Source: Eubacterium sp.
GTDB taxonomy: Bacteria > Bacillota_A > Clostridia > Lachnospirales > Lachnospiraceae
Reading direction: 5' to 3'
Length of the DNA: 18,218 nt
NCBI GenBank assembly: GCA_017475785.1
Contig: JAFVEX010000178.1
Span: 1 to 18,218 of the forward strand
The notes beneath the pieces were generated by a model. It ran no database searches and was not told the DNA's origin. It saw only the letters and a program-made list of their open reading frames with translations. Position 1 is the stretch's first letter. Every line of letters starts with the position of its first letter. A program made the position numbers and the translations under genes. Shown piece by piece: positions 1 to 6,407 of the stretch.

Positions 1-504
1 CGGCACAGGGCGATTGTCTGGTCTGTACCGGCCCACTACTACGCAAATTTCTCCAACTGGCTCGCAAACTGCTGGGGCATCAATGTCCTGGTGGAGATGG
101 AGTCGCTGTACTTCACAAAGCCGCTGGAAACAGAGGCTAAAGAAGTATCGCTCCGGGACATGGCACGCCTCTACGAGCGCCTGGTCATGCGCCGGCACAC
201 AAATGGAGGCTATGACCACGTTCTGACCGAGCTCTGGCGCCAGGTCGAGGCGTGGAAGCCGGATATCGTCATTATGTATCAGCACGTTTCCTGCAAAAAC
301 ATGGCGACTCTGAATGGCCTTTTTGAGGATCAGGCGCGCGAGCGCGGCGTCCGCCTGATCTGGATTGAGCACGATCTGATGGATCCCCGCACAGTCTCAC
401 GAAAGGATATGCGCGCAAAGGTGAATGAGTATATGCGCACCGTCATGCGTGAGGAGCCGCTGGATCCGTCACTCGTCGATTTTGAAGACGACGCGTCCTG
501 GTAA
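1..504 (+). CDS. 2-hydroxyacyl-CoA dehydratase subunit, C-terminal part (5' end outside window)
   Basis: The open frame runs in from the left edge and ends at TAA 502-504, giving the last 167 residues. It resembles the C-terminal half of 2-hydroxyacyl-CoA dehydratase D-component subunits (HgdA/HgdB, BcrB/BcrC family). The key stretch reads VSCKN, followed about 25 residues later by IWIEHDLMDPR and a Met-Arg/Asn-rich helix. In this family the Cys of the CK motif (fragment residue 98) is a likely Fe-S cluster ligand. Such enzymes remove water from 2-hydroxyacyl-CoA through a ketyl radical after one-electron activation by an ATP-driven activase, which is encoded directly downstream here. The substrate cannot be read from a C-terminal fragment. 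A double-cubane cluster protein is the alternative, since those share the fold and also use an activase-like partner. The family assignment is fairly safe; the exact reaction is not. Confidence 0.8.
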   Translation, partial: RHRAIVWSVPAHYYANFSNWLANCWGINVLVEMESLYFTKPLETEAKEVSLRDMARLYERLVMRRHTNGGYDHVLTELWRQVEAWKPDIVIMYQHVSCKNMATLNGLFEDQARERGVRLIWIEHDLMDPRTVSRKDMRAKVNEYMRTVMREEPLDPSLVDFEDDASW

Positions 505-556
505 TTTACACACCGTATCCAATGCCTGCAGATTGCAGCCGGCACTCAGGAAATGC

Positions 557-609
557 GCGCGTAATCAGTGATTTGGTGGCTGGTAACTGTGCGCATAATC
601 AGTGATTTG
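557..609 (+). repeat. Duplicated palindrome upstream of the activase gene (operator candidate)
   Basis: A 19-bp sequence at 557-575 recurs at 591-609 with one mismatch, an offset of 34 bp. Each copy contains the 11-bp perfect dyad AATCAGTGATT (563-573 and 597-607). The second dyad abuts the extended -10 element at 608-616, so a bound dimer would cover the promoter. The arrangement is what a repressor or activator site pair looks like, but no cognate regulator is visible. Confidence 0.5.
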
Positions 610-616
610 ATATAAA
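608..616 (+). promoter_or_regulatory. Extended -10 promoter candidate for the activase gene
   Basis: TGATATAAA matches an extended -10 (TGn followed by TATAAA), and no good -35 lies 16-18 bp upstream. Transcription would start near 623 and leave a leader of about 65 nt with a short hairpin (GATCCT 634-639, AGGATC 643-648) before the GGAGGAG ribosome binding site at about 675. If real, the activase and downstream genes can be transcribed separately from the dehydratase. Confidence 0.4.
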
Positions 617-687
617 ATTACAGCGTTCGTGCGGATCCTGAAAGGATCTGAATCGGTATCAGAGTTCACAACACGGAGGAGAAGAAC

Positions 688-1485
688 ATGAAATATTTTG
701 GCGGATGCGACGTTGGTTCCACCTATACAAAGGCGGTCATTCTGGATGAAACCGGAAAAATGGTCGCCGACACCACACTGAAAAGCAAAATCATCGCGCA
801 GGAATCGGCCGAGATGGCGATGCAGGAGGTAATCTCCCAGGTTCCCGACCTGAAAAGCGCCACAGACCTCGCCTATCTGATCGGCACAGGTTACGGACGC
901 AACAAGGTTCCGTTTGCTGACGAGAACGTCTCGGAGATTTCCTGTCACGCGATGGGCGTCCACATCACAAACCCGTCCGTAAAAGCCATCATCGATATCG
1001 GCGGACAGGATGTCAAGGGCATCGCGATTGATTCCGACGGTACAGTGAAAAACTTCGCCATGAACGACAAATGCGCCGCCGGCACGGGCAGGTTTTATGA
1101 GGCGATGGCGCGGTCCTTTGAGATGACTCTGCCGGAATTCTCAAAGCTGTCCCTGACGGCAAAAAATGTCATCCCGATCACGGCACAGTGCACTGTGTTC
1201 GCGGAATCCGAGGTAATCACGCTGGTCGGCGAGGGCAAGCCGATGAATGAGATCGCGGCGGGCATCCAGATGGCAGTCGCCAAACGCTGCTTCGTCATGG
1301 CAAAAAAAGCAGGCGCGACGGACTCCATTACACTGACAGGCGGCTGCGCGAAAAACGACGGCCTCAAGGCGGCGATCGAACACGTTCTGAAGCTCAAGGT
1401 GGTCGAACTGTCCACTGATCCGCAGCTCATGGGCGCGCTCGGCGCGGCGGAATTCGCGCGGCAGAAAGGATTGGCGAAAAAATGA
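688..1485 (+). CDS. 2-hydroxyacyl-CoA dehydratase activase (BadF/BadG/BcrA/HgdC ATPase family)
   Basis: The 265-residue protein matches the usual length of these dimeric [4Fe-4S] ATPases. The actin/hexokinase-fold nucleotide motifs are in order: DVGSTYTK (8-15), IGTGYGR (65-71), DIGGQD (103-108) and LTGGCAKN (216-223). C129 (in NDKCAAGTGRF) and C168 (in ITAQCTVFAE) match the two Cys that, from both subunits, hold the single [4Fe-4S] cluster at the dimer interface. Known activases use ATP hydrolysis to push one electron of very low potential into the dehydratase, which is encoded just upstream. The ribosome binding site GGAGGAG precedes ATG 688. The stop codon overlaps the start of the next small gene, which suggests translational coupling. 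The specificity of the partner enzyme is unknown. Confidence 0.92.
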   Translation: MKYFGGCDVGSTYTKAVILDETGKMVADTTLKSKIIAQESAEMAMQEVISQVPDLKSATDLAYLIGTGYGRNKVPFADENVSEISCHAMGVHITNPSVKAIIDIGGQDVKGIAIDSDGTVKNFAMNDKCAAGTGRFYEAMARSFEMTLPEFSKLSLTAKNVIPITAQCTVFAESEVITLVGEGKPMNEIAAGIQMAVAKRCFVMAKKAGATDSITLTGGCAKNDGLKAAIEHVLKLKVVELSTDPQLMGALGAAEFARQKGLAKK

Positions 1486-1637
1486 AAATAATCTGGAAAA
1501 TCATAAAGCTCCTGCTGCTACTGCTCTGCATTCTGTTCGTCATCTATTTCTGGAATCTGGATCAGAAGCTGATGGCGTGGGCATACAAGCTGGTCAACAA
1601 GATTTTTGACCGCAAGAAACAGGATCTGAATTTTTAA
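1482..1637 (+). CDS. Small single-pass membrane protein, 51 aa, overlapping the activase gene
   Basis: This short frame starts in the ATGA overlap (1482-1485) with the activase stop codon and ends at TAA 1635-1637. It encodes a basic N-terminus (MKIIWKIIK), a hydrophobic segment at about residues 10-24 rich in Leu, Ile and Phe, and a charged C-terminal tail ending DRKKQDLNF. It reads as one membrane helix with a cytoplasmic basic end. The four-base overlap, the clean coding pattern and the short gap to the following gene support a real gene. I do not recognise a family; it could anchor the activase/dehydratase or an electron donor at the membrane, but that is a guess from position alone. Confidence 0.55.
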   Translation: MKIIWKIIKLLLLLLCILFVIYFWNLDQKLMAWAYKLVNKIFDRKKQDLNF

Positions 1638-1672
1638 AAAAGCACATATCGTCTCAGAGGGTTGGATCAGCT

Positions 1673-2386
1673 ATGAAACTGTACGACGCGATAATCAGAC
1701 AAACAGAAGAATGCCTCTCTGGTGCTTCTCTCATCCGGTATCCGTATGACCGGAAGCACATCTGGAAGAACCGCGAGACCAGCGAACTGATCATGCTGCG
1801 GGACGCCGCCTTTGAGCTGGGCGGCTCCGGGCTTCCTTCGGTTAATTATACCTGCGTGACCACTTCCGGCCTCATCAACGAGGACGAAGTAGTTGTCTGC
1901 GGGCCGGATCTCCCGGAAATCCGCAAAGATGTACCTTTCGCGAAAATCGTTCTGCTGGAGGTAAATGATCTGGGTGAACTGACCGACGAAGAAAAAGCCT
2001 ACCAGTCCATCCGCGGCATCGAGTTCGTCCGGTACCACGTCTTTCCGGCAGGCTATATGGTCAGGGTATCCTCTGTCAGTCACGAGGAGCAGGTACGCGT
2101 CAGCAGAAAGGTCATCAGCGCAGGCATCCGCTTTTCCTATGTGGGCGCCGCCTATATCCGAAAATACAAGGCGCTGCCTGAGGTAAAGCATGTCCGCGTC
2201 ATCTTCGTGACGGATCCGGAAATTGTCGGCAGGCTTCAGCCCTTTGCGGGAAAGGTCGATGGCATTACGAAGACCCTCACCCACATCCTCGACGGACTGC
2301 CGACCGACTGCGGACACTGCAAGATGAAGGCTGTCTGTGACGAGGTAGAAGGCATGCGGGAGATGCATCTGGGAAGCCGGAAGTAA
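1673..2386 (+). CDS. Acetyl-CoA synthase (CdhC/AcsB)-like domain protein with reduced Cys cluster
   Basis: The 237-residue protein resembles the central part of acetyl-CoA synthase beta subunits. AFELGG (46-51) is followed by VVVCGPDLPEI (73-83), PFAKIVLLEV (88-97), GIEFVRYHVFPAGYMVRVS (115-133) and VRVIFVTDPEIV (174-185), then C213-x2-C216-x5-C222. From memory, ACS enzymes show the same order (VELGG, GPD-x-E, PFA-IV-EV, an RISK-like segment, a VTI-TDEE-like segment, then CTLCQ) and use the Cys residues for the A-cluster. Here the protein ends shortly after the CxxC, so the rest of the A-cluster ligands and the C-terminal domain are absent. Acetyl-CoA synthase activity is therefore unlikely; metal or Fe-S binding is plausible. 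A convergent CooT-like nickel protein lies just downstream. Similarity was judged by eye. Confidence 0.55.
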   Translation: MKLYDAIIRQTEECLSGASLIRYPYDRKHIWKNRETSELIMLRDAAFELGGSGLPSVNYTCVTTSGLINEDEVVVCGPDLPEIRKDVPFAKIVLLEVNDLGELTDEEKAYQSIRGIEFVRYHVFPAGYMVRVSSVSHEEQVRVSRKVISAGIRFSYVGAAYIRKYKALPEVKHVRVIFVTDPEIVGRLQPFAGKVDGITKTLTHILDGLPTDCGHCKMKAVCDEVEGMREMHLGSRK

Positions 2387-2420
2387 TTTGATGCAGGGTT
2401 CTCTCTGCGGCCAATGTACG

Positions 2421-2440
2421 GCATGGATTTGATGCCATGC
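2421..2440. other. Short hairpin between convergent genes
   Basis: GCATGG (2421-2426) and CCATGC (2435-2440) form a 6-bp stem with an 8-nt loop between two convergent genes. A TTTTT run follows about 10 nt later on the plus strand, too far away for a canonical intrinsic terminator. It may still be a weak terminator or 3'-end stabiliser. Confidence 0.3.
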
Positions 2441-2479
2441 AGAAGTCACTTTTTGCAGATGTTGTCCTGCGGATTACGC

Positions 2480-2665
2480 TTAGTCGTCGCAGCGGATCAC
2501 GATCTCATTCCGCTCCAGATCTGTGGATACGAGGCTTCCCCGGATCTCAAGGACGTCGCCAAACAGATCGCGGAGACGGATCAGATCTCCGTCGATATCG
2601 ATCCTGCTGGTGTTGTCCATCAGAAGCTTGTGATCGCGCTCACGATAAGTGTTTGATAAGCACAT
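2480..2665 (-). CDS. cooT: CooT-family nickel-binding protein, 61 aa
   Basis: The protein begins MCLSNTY and continues with RIDIDGDLIRLRDLFGDVLE and a final IVIRC segment. This is the CooT pattern: Met-Cys at the N-terminus, an acidic-hydrophobic beta segment, then R/L-x-DLFG. Known CooT is a small dimer that binds one Ni(II) through Cys2 and is linked to nickel supply for carbon monoxide dehydrogenase; many homologues occur outside CODH loci. The start at 2665 is fixed by the MC motif and by AAGGAGG just upstream. The frame remains open far upstream, but that extension is not coding. The gene lies 13 nt downstream of the His-rich gene, in the same operon. A further Cys (C59) sits near the C-terminus. 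Confidence 0.75.
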   Translation of the reverse strand: MCLSNTYRERDHKLLMDNTSRIDIDGDLIRLRDLFGDVLEIRGSLVSTDLERNEIVIRCDD

Positions 2666-2678
2666 ATTGATTCCTCCT

Positions 2679-2927
2679 TCATTTCCGGTAGCTGTGAATC
2701 GCCTCGCGCAGCAGCGCATTTCCCCTGCGGAATGCCTCCTGCGCCTGCTCGACCAGCTCTGCCGTCTCCAGTTTGCCGGCTTCCCGGAGTTTTCCGGCCA
2801 GCGCGTCCAGCTCGGCGGCATGGTGGTCATTGTGATCATACGTGTACTGCAAAAGCATGAGGTTTTTGTCTTTTTCATCTGCGCCTGTCTGCGCGTGTGT
2901 GTGGCTGTGATGTGTTCCGTGTTCCAT
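2679..2927 (-). CDS. Small His-rich, probable metal-binding protein, 82 aa
   Basis: The N-terminus carries a His cluster (MEHGTHHSHTHAQ, residues 1-13), and a second cluster DHNDHH lies at 31-36. The remaining half is helical and charged, with an L-x2-L-Ala/Glu heptad-like pattern ending AIHSYRK. The His pattern suggests binding of a transition metal such as nickel, cobalt or zinc. The start has a GGAGGT ribosome binding site and is the first gene of the unit read from the promoter at 3006-3034. Its pairing with a CooT-like gene suggests a joint role in metal storage or delivery. I believe similar short proteins occur next to CooT genes in other Firmicutes, but I cannot name a characterised member. 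Confidence 0.65.
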   Translation of the reverse strand: MEHGTHHSHTHAQTGADEKDKNLMLLQYTYDHNDHHAAELDALAGKLREAGKLETAELVEQAQEAFRRGNALLREAIHSYRK

Positions 2928-3005
2928 GCGGCACCTCCAGATAAAGCAGCAAATAAATTATTCGAAAAAGCAACCAGATGAAGTAATCGCAAGTAGTTGT
3001 AATTC

Positions 3006-3034
3006 ATTATACCAATTGATCCACCTGCGGGCAA
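3006..3034 (-). promoter_or_regulatory. Sigma-A-type promoter for the His-rich/CooT operon
   Basis: On the minus strand TTGCCC (3029-3034) and TATAAT (3006-3011) are separated by 17 bp, and the -10 is preceded by TGG, giving an extended -10. The start would fall near 2999, leaving a leader of about 70 nt. The -35 lies inside the first unit of the tandem repeat, so anything bound to the array could affect this promoter. Confidence 0.6.
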
Positions 3035-3192
3035 CAAGCCACAGCCGTATTTGCAAGAGTTGATTTTTGATTCATCCGCAGGCAGCGAGCCACTGTCGTA
3101 TTTGCAGGAGTTGATTCTTGATTCATCCGCAGGCAACGAGCCAGAGCTGTATTTGCAAAGAGTTGATTTTTGATTCATCCGCAGGCAGCGAG
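3015..3192. repeat. Tandem array of about 52-bp units (3.4 copies)
   Basis: Units start at 3015, 3070, 3121 and 3173, giving unit lengths of 55, 51 and 52 bp plus a final partial copy of about 20 bp. The common parts are ATTCATCCGCAGGCA, then CGAGCC, a variable 5-nt stretch, GTATTTGCA and AGTTGATTTTTG. The first unit differs most, reading CACCTGCGGGC where others have CATCCGCAGGC. The whole unit is repeated without unique spacers. The period is close to five helical turns. The array fills most of the 338-bp gap (2928-3265) between the His-rich/CooT operon and the ene-reductase gene. The rest of the gap holds the CooT operon leader and the ene-reductase 5' region, where no convincing promoter was found. 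Confidence 0.85.
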
Positions 3193-3265
3193 TCTGGATC
3201 AAAATTACGCGAAACTGAGAGTCAGATATTAGCCAGGAAATCACGCAGTATAAAGGAGAACGCCC

Positions 3266-5329
3266 ATGAACCAGCAATATGAAGCACTTTTTACGCCATG
3301 GAAAATCAGAGATCTGGAAATCAAAAACCGGATAGTCCTCGCGCCGATGGGCGGAACCTGCATCTTTGGATGGATGGAGCCGCTTGGAAGCCATTTTGAC
3401 AAGGAAGCAGCGCGGCTTCTCCTGAACGTCGCAAAAAACAACTGCGGCCTGGTCATCCCGGGCATCGCGCCTGTCAAGGACATGCTCGGAGGTAAATGGC
3501 TGTATCAGAACAAGCGGAAATTCAAAGAACTGAAATCATTCATGGATGAATTTCATAAAACCGGCGCGAAATTTTTCGTCCAGATGACGGCAGGATTCGG
3601 CCGTTCCATGGCCCTGACCGCGCCGCTCGCGATGCTTGCGAAGAACAAAATTCTGAACAAGATCGCCAGTCCTATTATCGACGCGGAATACCTGACCGCC
3701 GCGCCCAGCGTACTGCCGAACCGGTGGGCCGATGATGTCACAACACGCGCCATTACCCAGAAGGAAATCCACGACATCGTATATGCCTTCGGCGAGACAG
3801 CGCGGCTCTGCAAGGAAGCCGGCGTGGATGGCGTAGAGGTGCACGCCGTGCATGAAGGCTATCTTCTGGACCAGTTTACACTGAAATACTCCAACCAGCG
3901 GACCGATGAATACGGCGGTTCTTTTGAAAATCGCTACCGCTTCGCGGTTGAAATCGTTCAGGAAATCAAAGACCGCTGCGGAGAAGATTTCCCGGTCTCC
4001 CTGCGGTACTCAGTCCGCTCCATGACAAAGGATTTCCAGTACGGCGCCATGCCGGGCGAAGAATTTACGGAAATCGGCCGCGACATGGAAGAATCAGAAA
4101 AAGCAGTCAAATATCTGCAGGACGCAGGGTACGACATGCTGAACTGTGATAACGGCACCTATGACGCCTGGTACTGGGCACATCCGCCGCAATATATGCC
4201 CCTTAACTGCAACCTGGAGGATGTCTCTCACATCCGGCAGTTCGTAGACATCCCGGTTGTCTGCGCCGGCCGCATGCAGCCGGCTGACGGCGCAAAGGCC
4301 ATTCTGGACGGCGGGATCGACGCGATGGCCGTCGGACGCCAATTTCTGGCTGATCCCCGCTGGGTCACGAAGCTGATGCATGACCGCGAGGAGGACATCC
4401 GCCCGTGTATCTGCTGTCACACCGCCTGCTTCAACCTGACGAAGCACAACGGAACGGCGAATGACCAGGATCTCTCCGAATCCGCAGGCATGTGCCGCTG
4501 CGCAGTCAACCCGATCTCCATGCAGTCCACGAAATACTATGTCCGCCCGGCGAAAAAGCCGAAAACCGTAGCTGTCATCGGCGGCGGCATCGGCGGCATG
4601 GAGGCAGCGCGCATCCTGACGCTGCGCGGCCATAAGGTAACTCTCTACGAGAAAAGCGGCGAGCTGGGCGGCATCTTTATTGCGGCAGCCGCGCCGGATT
4701 TCAAGGAAAAAGACAAACAGCTGATCGAGTGGCTCAAGCGCCAGCTTGACCGCCTTGGCGTCGAAATCCACCTGAATACCGAGATTTCTGCAGCCAACCG
4801 GCCGCAGACTGACGAAATCATCATCGCGACCGGTGCGGAAGCAAACAGGATTCCGATCCCCGGCGCAGATGAATTCGCCATGGACGCGACCGATTATCTG
4901 CTCGGAAAGCAGGAAGCCGGCGACAATGTCGTCATCATCGGCGGCGGCCTGACCGGCTGCGAGATCGCGCTGGATCTGTTCCGCAAGGGAAAACACCCAG
5001 CCATTGTAGAGATGAAGGACGATCTGATCGCCGTCAAGAACATGTGCCTTGCGAACTCCAGTTACCTGCGCGACTGTTTTAAGACAAACGAAGTGCCGGT
5101 CTATCTCAATGCCGGCGTCAAGGGTATCACGGAAAATGAAGTCACAGTCGAGACACAGGACAAAAGCGTCGTGACGCTCCCGGCAGACAGTGTGATCATG
5201 TCCGTCGGATACCACCCGGTGCCGCTGTTTGAGGAAGACCAGAATGTGCACCTCCTTGGCGACTGCAAGAAGGTCGGAAATGTCCGCTCCGCGATCTGGG
5301 GCGCATGGGATATCGCGATGAAGATCTGA
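3266..5329 (+). CDS. Enoate reductase / 2,4-dienoyl-CoA reductase-like FMN-[4Fe-4S]-FAD oxidoreductase
   Basis: The 687 residues have the full old-yellow-enzyme plus flavin-reductase layout. An FMN TIM barrel runs from about 5 to 375, with LAPMGG (25-30), an active-site HAVHEGYLLDQF (193-204) and the ending ADPRW. The [4Fe-4S] site is C381-x2-C384-x3-C388 plus C412 (in RCAVNP). An FAD Rossmann motif GGGIGG lies at 439-444 and an NAD(P)H motif GGGLTG at 559-564. Known members reduce 2-enoates, 2,4-dienoyl-CoA or bile-acid intermediates, using NAD(P)H with electrons passed through FAD and the Fe-S cluster. The HAVHEGYL variant and nearby dehydratase genes favour a 2-enoate reductase-like role, as with FldZ in aromatic amino acid fermentation, but a bile-acid (BaiCD-like) or other enone substrate is possible. 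AAGGAG precedes the ATG by a normal spacing. Confidence 0.85.
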   Translation: MNQQYEALFTPWKIRDLEIKNRIVLAPMGGTCIFGWMEPLGSHFDKEAARLLLNVAKNNCGLVIPGIAPVKDMLGGKWLYQNKRKFKELKSFMDEFHKTGAKFFVQMTAGFGRSMALTAPLAMLAKNKILNKIASPIIDAEYLTAAPSVLPNRWADDVTTRAITQKEIHDIVYAFGETARLCKEAGVDGVEVHAVHEGYLLDQFTLKYSNQRTDEYGGSFENRYRFAVEIVQEIKDRCGEDFPVSLRYSVRSMTKDFQYGAMPGEEFTEIGRDMEESEKAVKYLQDAGYDMLNCDNGTYDAWYWAHPPQYMPLNCNLEDVSHIRQFVDIPVVCAGRMQPADGAKAILDGGIDAMAVGRQFLADPRWVTKLMHDREEDIRPCICCHTACFNLTKHNGTANDQDLSESAGMCRCAVNPISMQSTKYYVRPAKKPKTVAVIGGGIGGMEAARILTLRGHKVTLYEKSGELGGIFIAAAAPDFKEKDKQLIEWLKRQLDRLGVEIHLNTEISAANRPQTDEIIIATGAEANRIPIPGADEFAMDATDYLLGKQEAGDNVVIIGGGLTGCEIALDLFRKGKHPAIVEMKDDLIAVKNMCLANSSYLRDCFKTNEVPVYLNAGVKGITENEVTVETQDKSVVTLPADSVIMSVGYHPVPLFEEDQNVHLLGDCKKVGNVRSAIWGAWDIAMKI

Positions 5330-5334
5330 AAAGG

Positions 5335-5373
5335 GATCAGCCGTATCCCCTGGCAGGCGGAATACGGCTGATC
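5335..5373. terminator. Strong 12-bp inverted repeat after the ene-reductase gene
   Basis: GATCAGCCGTAT (5335-5346) pairs perfectly with ATACGGCTGATC (5362-5373) around a 15-nt loop, starting five bases after the ene-reductase stop codon. No clean T-run follows on either strand, so it may stall polymerase or protect the 3' end rather than act alone as a terminator. Confidence 0.55.
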
Positions 5374-5398
5374 AAGAAAGAAGGTAGTTATTATATTG

Positions 5399-5428
5399 GA
5401 AAACGCGGCTGTAATCAGCTGCGTTTTC
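5399..5428. terminator. Bidirectional intrinsic terminator between convergent genes
   Basis: GAAAACGC (5399-5406) pairs with GCGTTTTC (5421-5428), and the inner GCTG/CAGC pairs across a TAAT loop. With one G-T pair this gives a 13-bp stem. The A-run and T-run inside the arms and the following TTTCTC suit termination of the plus-strand gene. In reverse, GCGTTTTCC serves the minus-strand permease gene, whose stop codon (5415-5417) lies inside the hairpin. Confidence 0.65.
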
Positions 5429-6407
5429 TTTCTCTGAAGTTATCAAACGCGACCGCCGCGACAATGATAAATCCCTTAATAATCTGCTGCAGATAAGGTG
5501 ATACGCCCAGCAGCAGGAACCCATTATTGAGAATTCCCAGCAGCAGTACACCTACGATTATACCAGGAACAGTTCCGACACCCCCCGTCGTAGATACACC
5601 TCCGACTACGGCTGCCGCAATGGCGTCCAGTTCATATCCGTCTGCCATAGAAGGACTTCCCGCGCCGCTCCGTGCCGCTAGAAAGACTCCTACAAAACCT
5701 GCAAGTACACCCGACCAGATATAGGCCAGCAGCGTATTTTTTCTGACATTTATGCCAGACACAATTGCCGCATTGACATTACCACCGATCGCATACAGAC
5801 ACTTTCCGAATTTCATCTTATTGACCAACACCCAGGCCACCGCAAAAATAATCACCAGGTAAATGACCAGTATCGGTACAGGGCCGAACATCGTCTGTCC
5901 AAGTTTTTTAAAAGAATCGCTGACCATCGGAACCGTATGCGCATTTGTGTATGTCAGCGCAAAGCCGGTTGCGATCGTCGTCCCGCCTAGTGTCGCAATG
6001 AACGGCGGCACGTTGAAAAACACGATAACGGCTCCATTAAACGCTCCAATCACCAGGCCTACGAGAAGACCTGCCAGAAGTCCGACAACCGCAGGAGCAC
6101 ACTTTACATTCGGCAAAATCTTCTGCGCGTAATCAGATGCCTGAACCAAACTGGCAGACACACAGCTTGCGCACGCAGCAATTGACGCCACGGACAAATC
6201 AATTCCTCCCGTAATAATAACCAAGCCAACTGCCAGCGCGAGCACGCCTCTTCCAGATTCTGATACAAGTACATTCATCAGGTTGGTTGTGGACAGGAAC
6301 ACTGGGGAAAGAACCGACATGACGATGACCAGCAGAATCAGCACGATATAAATCGGATTCTTGCCGATAAAGCCGATAATATTATTTTGTGCTGCCTGCT
6401 TTTTCAT
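5415..6407 (-). CDS. Sugar ABC transporter permease (RbsC/YtfT family)
   Basis: The 330-residue, strongly hydrophobic protein has the BPD_transp_2 layout of monosaccharide importers, with about eight to ten membrane helices. Family hallmarks include LVIITGGIDLSV (about residue 60), the PPFIATLGG segment, YAIGGN followed by SGINV in the cytoplasmic coupling region, and AAAVVGGVSTTGGVGT. It would form the membrane pore with the ATPase encoded just upstream. The ATG overlaps the ATPase stop by four bases (ATGA, 6404-6407), which indicates tight translational coupling. It is the last gene of the operon and ends within the bidirectional terminator. The substrate is unknown. It is also the candidate membrane partner of the pseudo-ATPase encoded at 13101-14606. 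Confidence 0.9.
   Translation of the reverse strand: MKKQAAQNNIIGFIGKNPIYIVLILLVIVMSVLSPVFLSTTNLMNVLVSESGRGVLALAVGLVIITGGIDLSVASIAACASCVSASLVQASDYAQKILPNVKCAPAVVGLLAGLLVGLVIGAFNGAVIVFFNVPPFIATLGGTTIATGFALTYTNAHTVPMVSDSFKKLGQTMFGPVPILVIYLVIIFAVAWVLVNKMKFGKCLYAIGGNVNAAIVSGINVRKNTLLAYIWSGVLAGFVGVFLAARSGAGSPSMADGYELDAIAAAVVGGVSTTGGVGTVPGIIVGVLLLGILNNGFLLLGVSPYLQQIIKGFIIVAAVAFDNFRERKRS

Noticed and set aside
520..545. Imperfect hairpin after the dehydratase gene considered as a terminator
   Set aside because: The stem is short (CTGCA/TGCAG) with no T-run, so read-through to the activase cannot be excluded.
1667..2449. 260-residue antisense open frame over the ACS-like gene
   Set aside because: The plus-strand reading shows ordered family-like segments and a sensible neighbourhood; the antisense frame shows none.
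3015..3192. Tandem units considered as a CRISPR array
   Set aside because: The whole unit repeats head to tail with no unique spacers, the units are imperfect, and no cas gene is present.
2666..3394. Long minus-strand open frame upstream of the CooT-like gene, which would encode a 304-residue protein with repeated LPADES peptides
   Set aside because: It crosses the His-rich gene in another frame and runs through the 52-bp repeats, whose unit lengths (51, 52, 55) do not keep the frame. The CooT start with Met-Cys and AAGGAGG at 2665 explains the coding end.
4094..5251. 385-residue antisense open frame within the ene-reductase gene
   Set aside because: A shadow of a GC-rich gene; no ribosome binding site or recognisable motifs, and the opposite strand encodes clear flavoprotein motifs.
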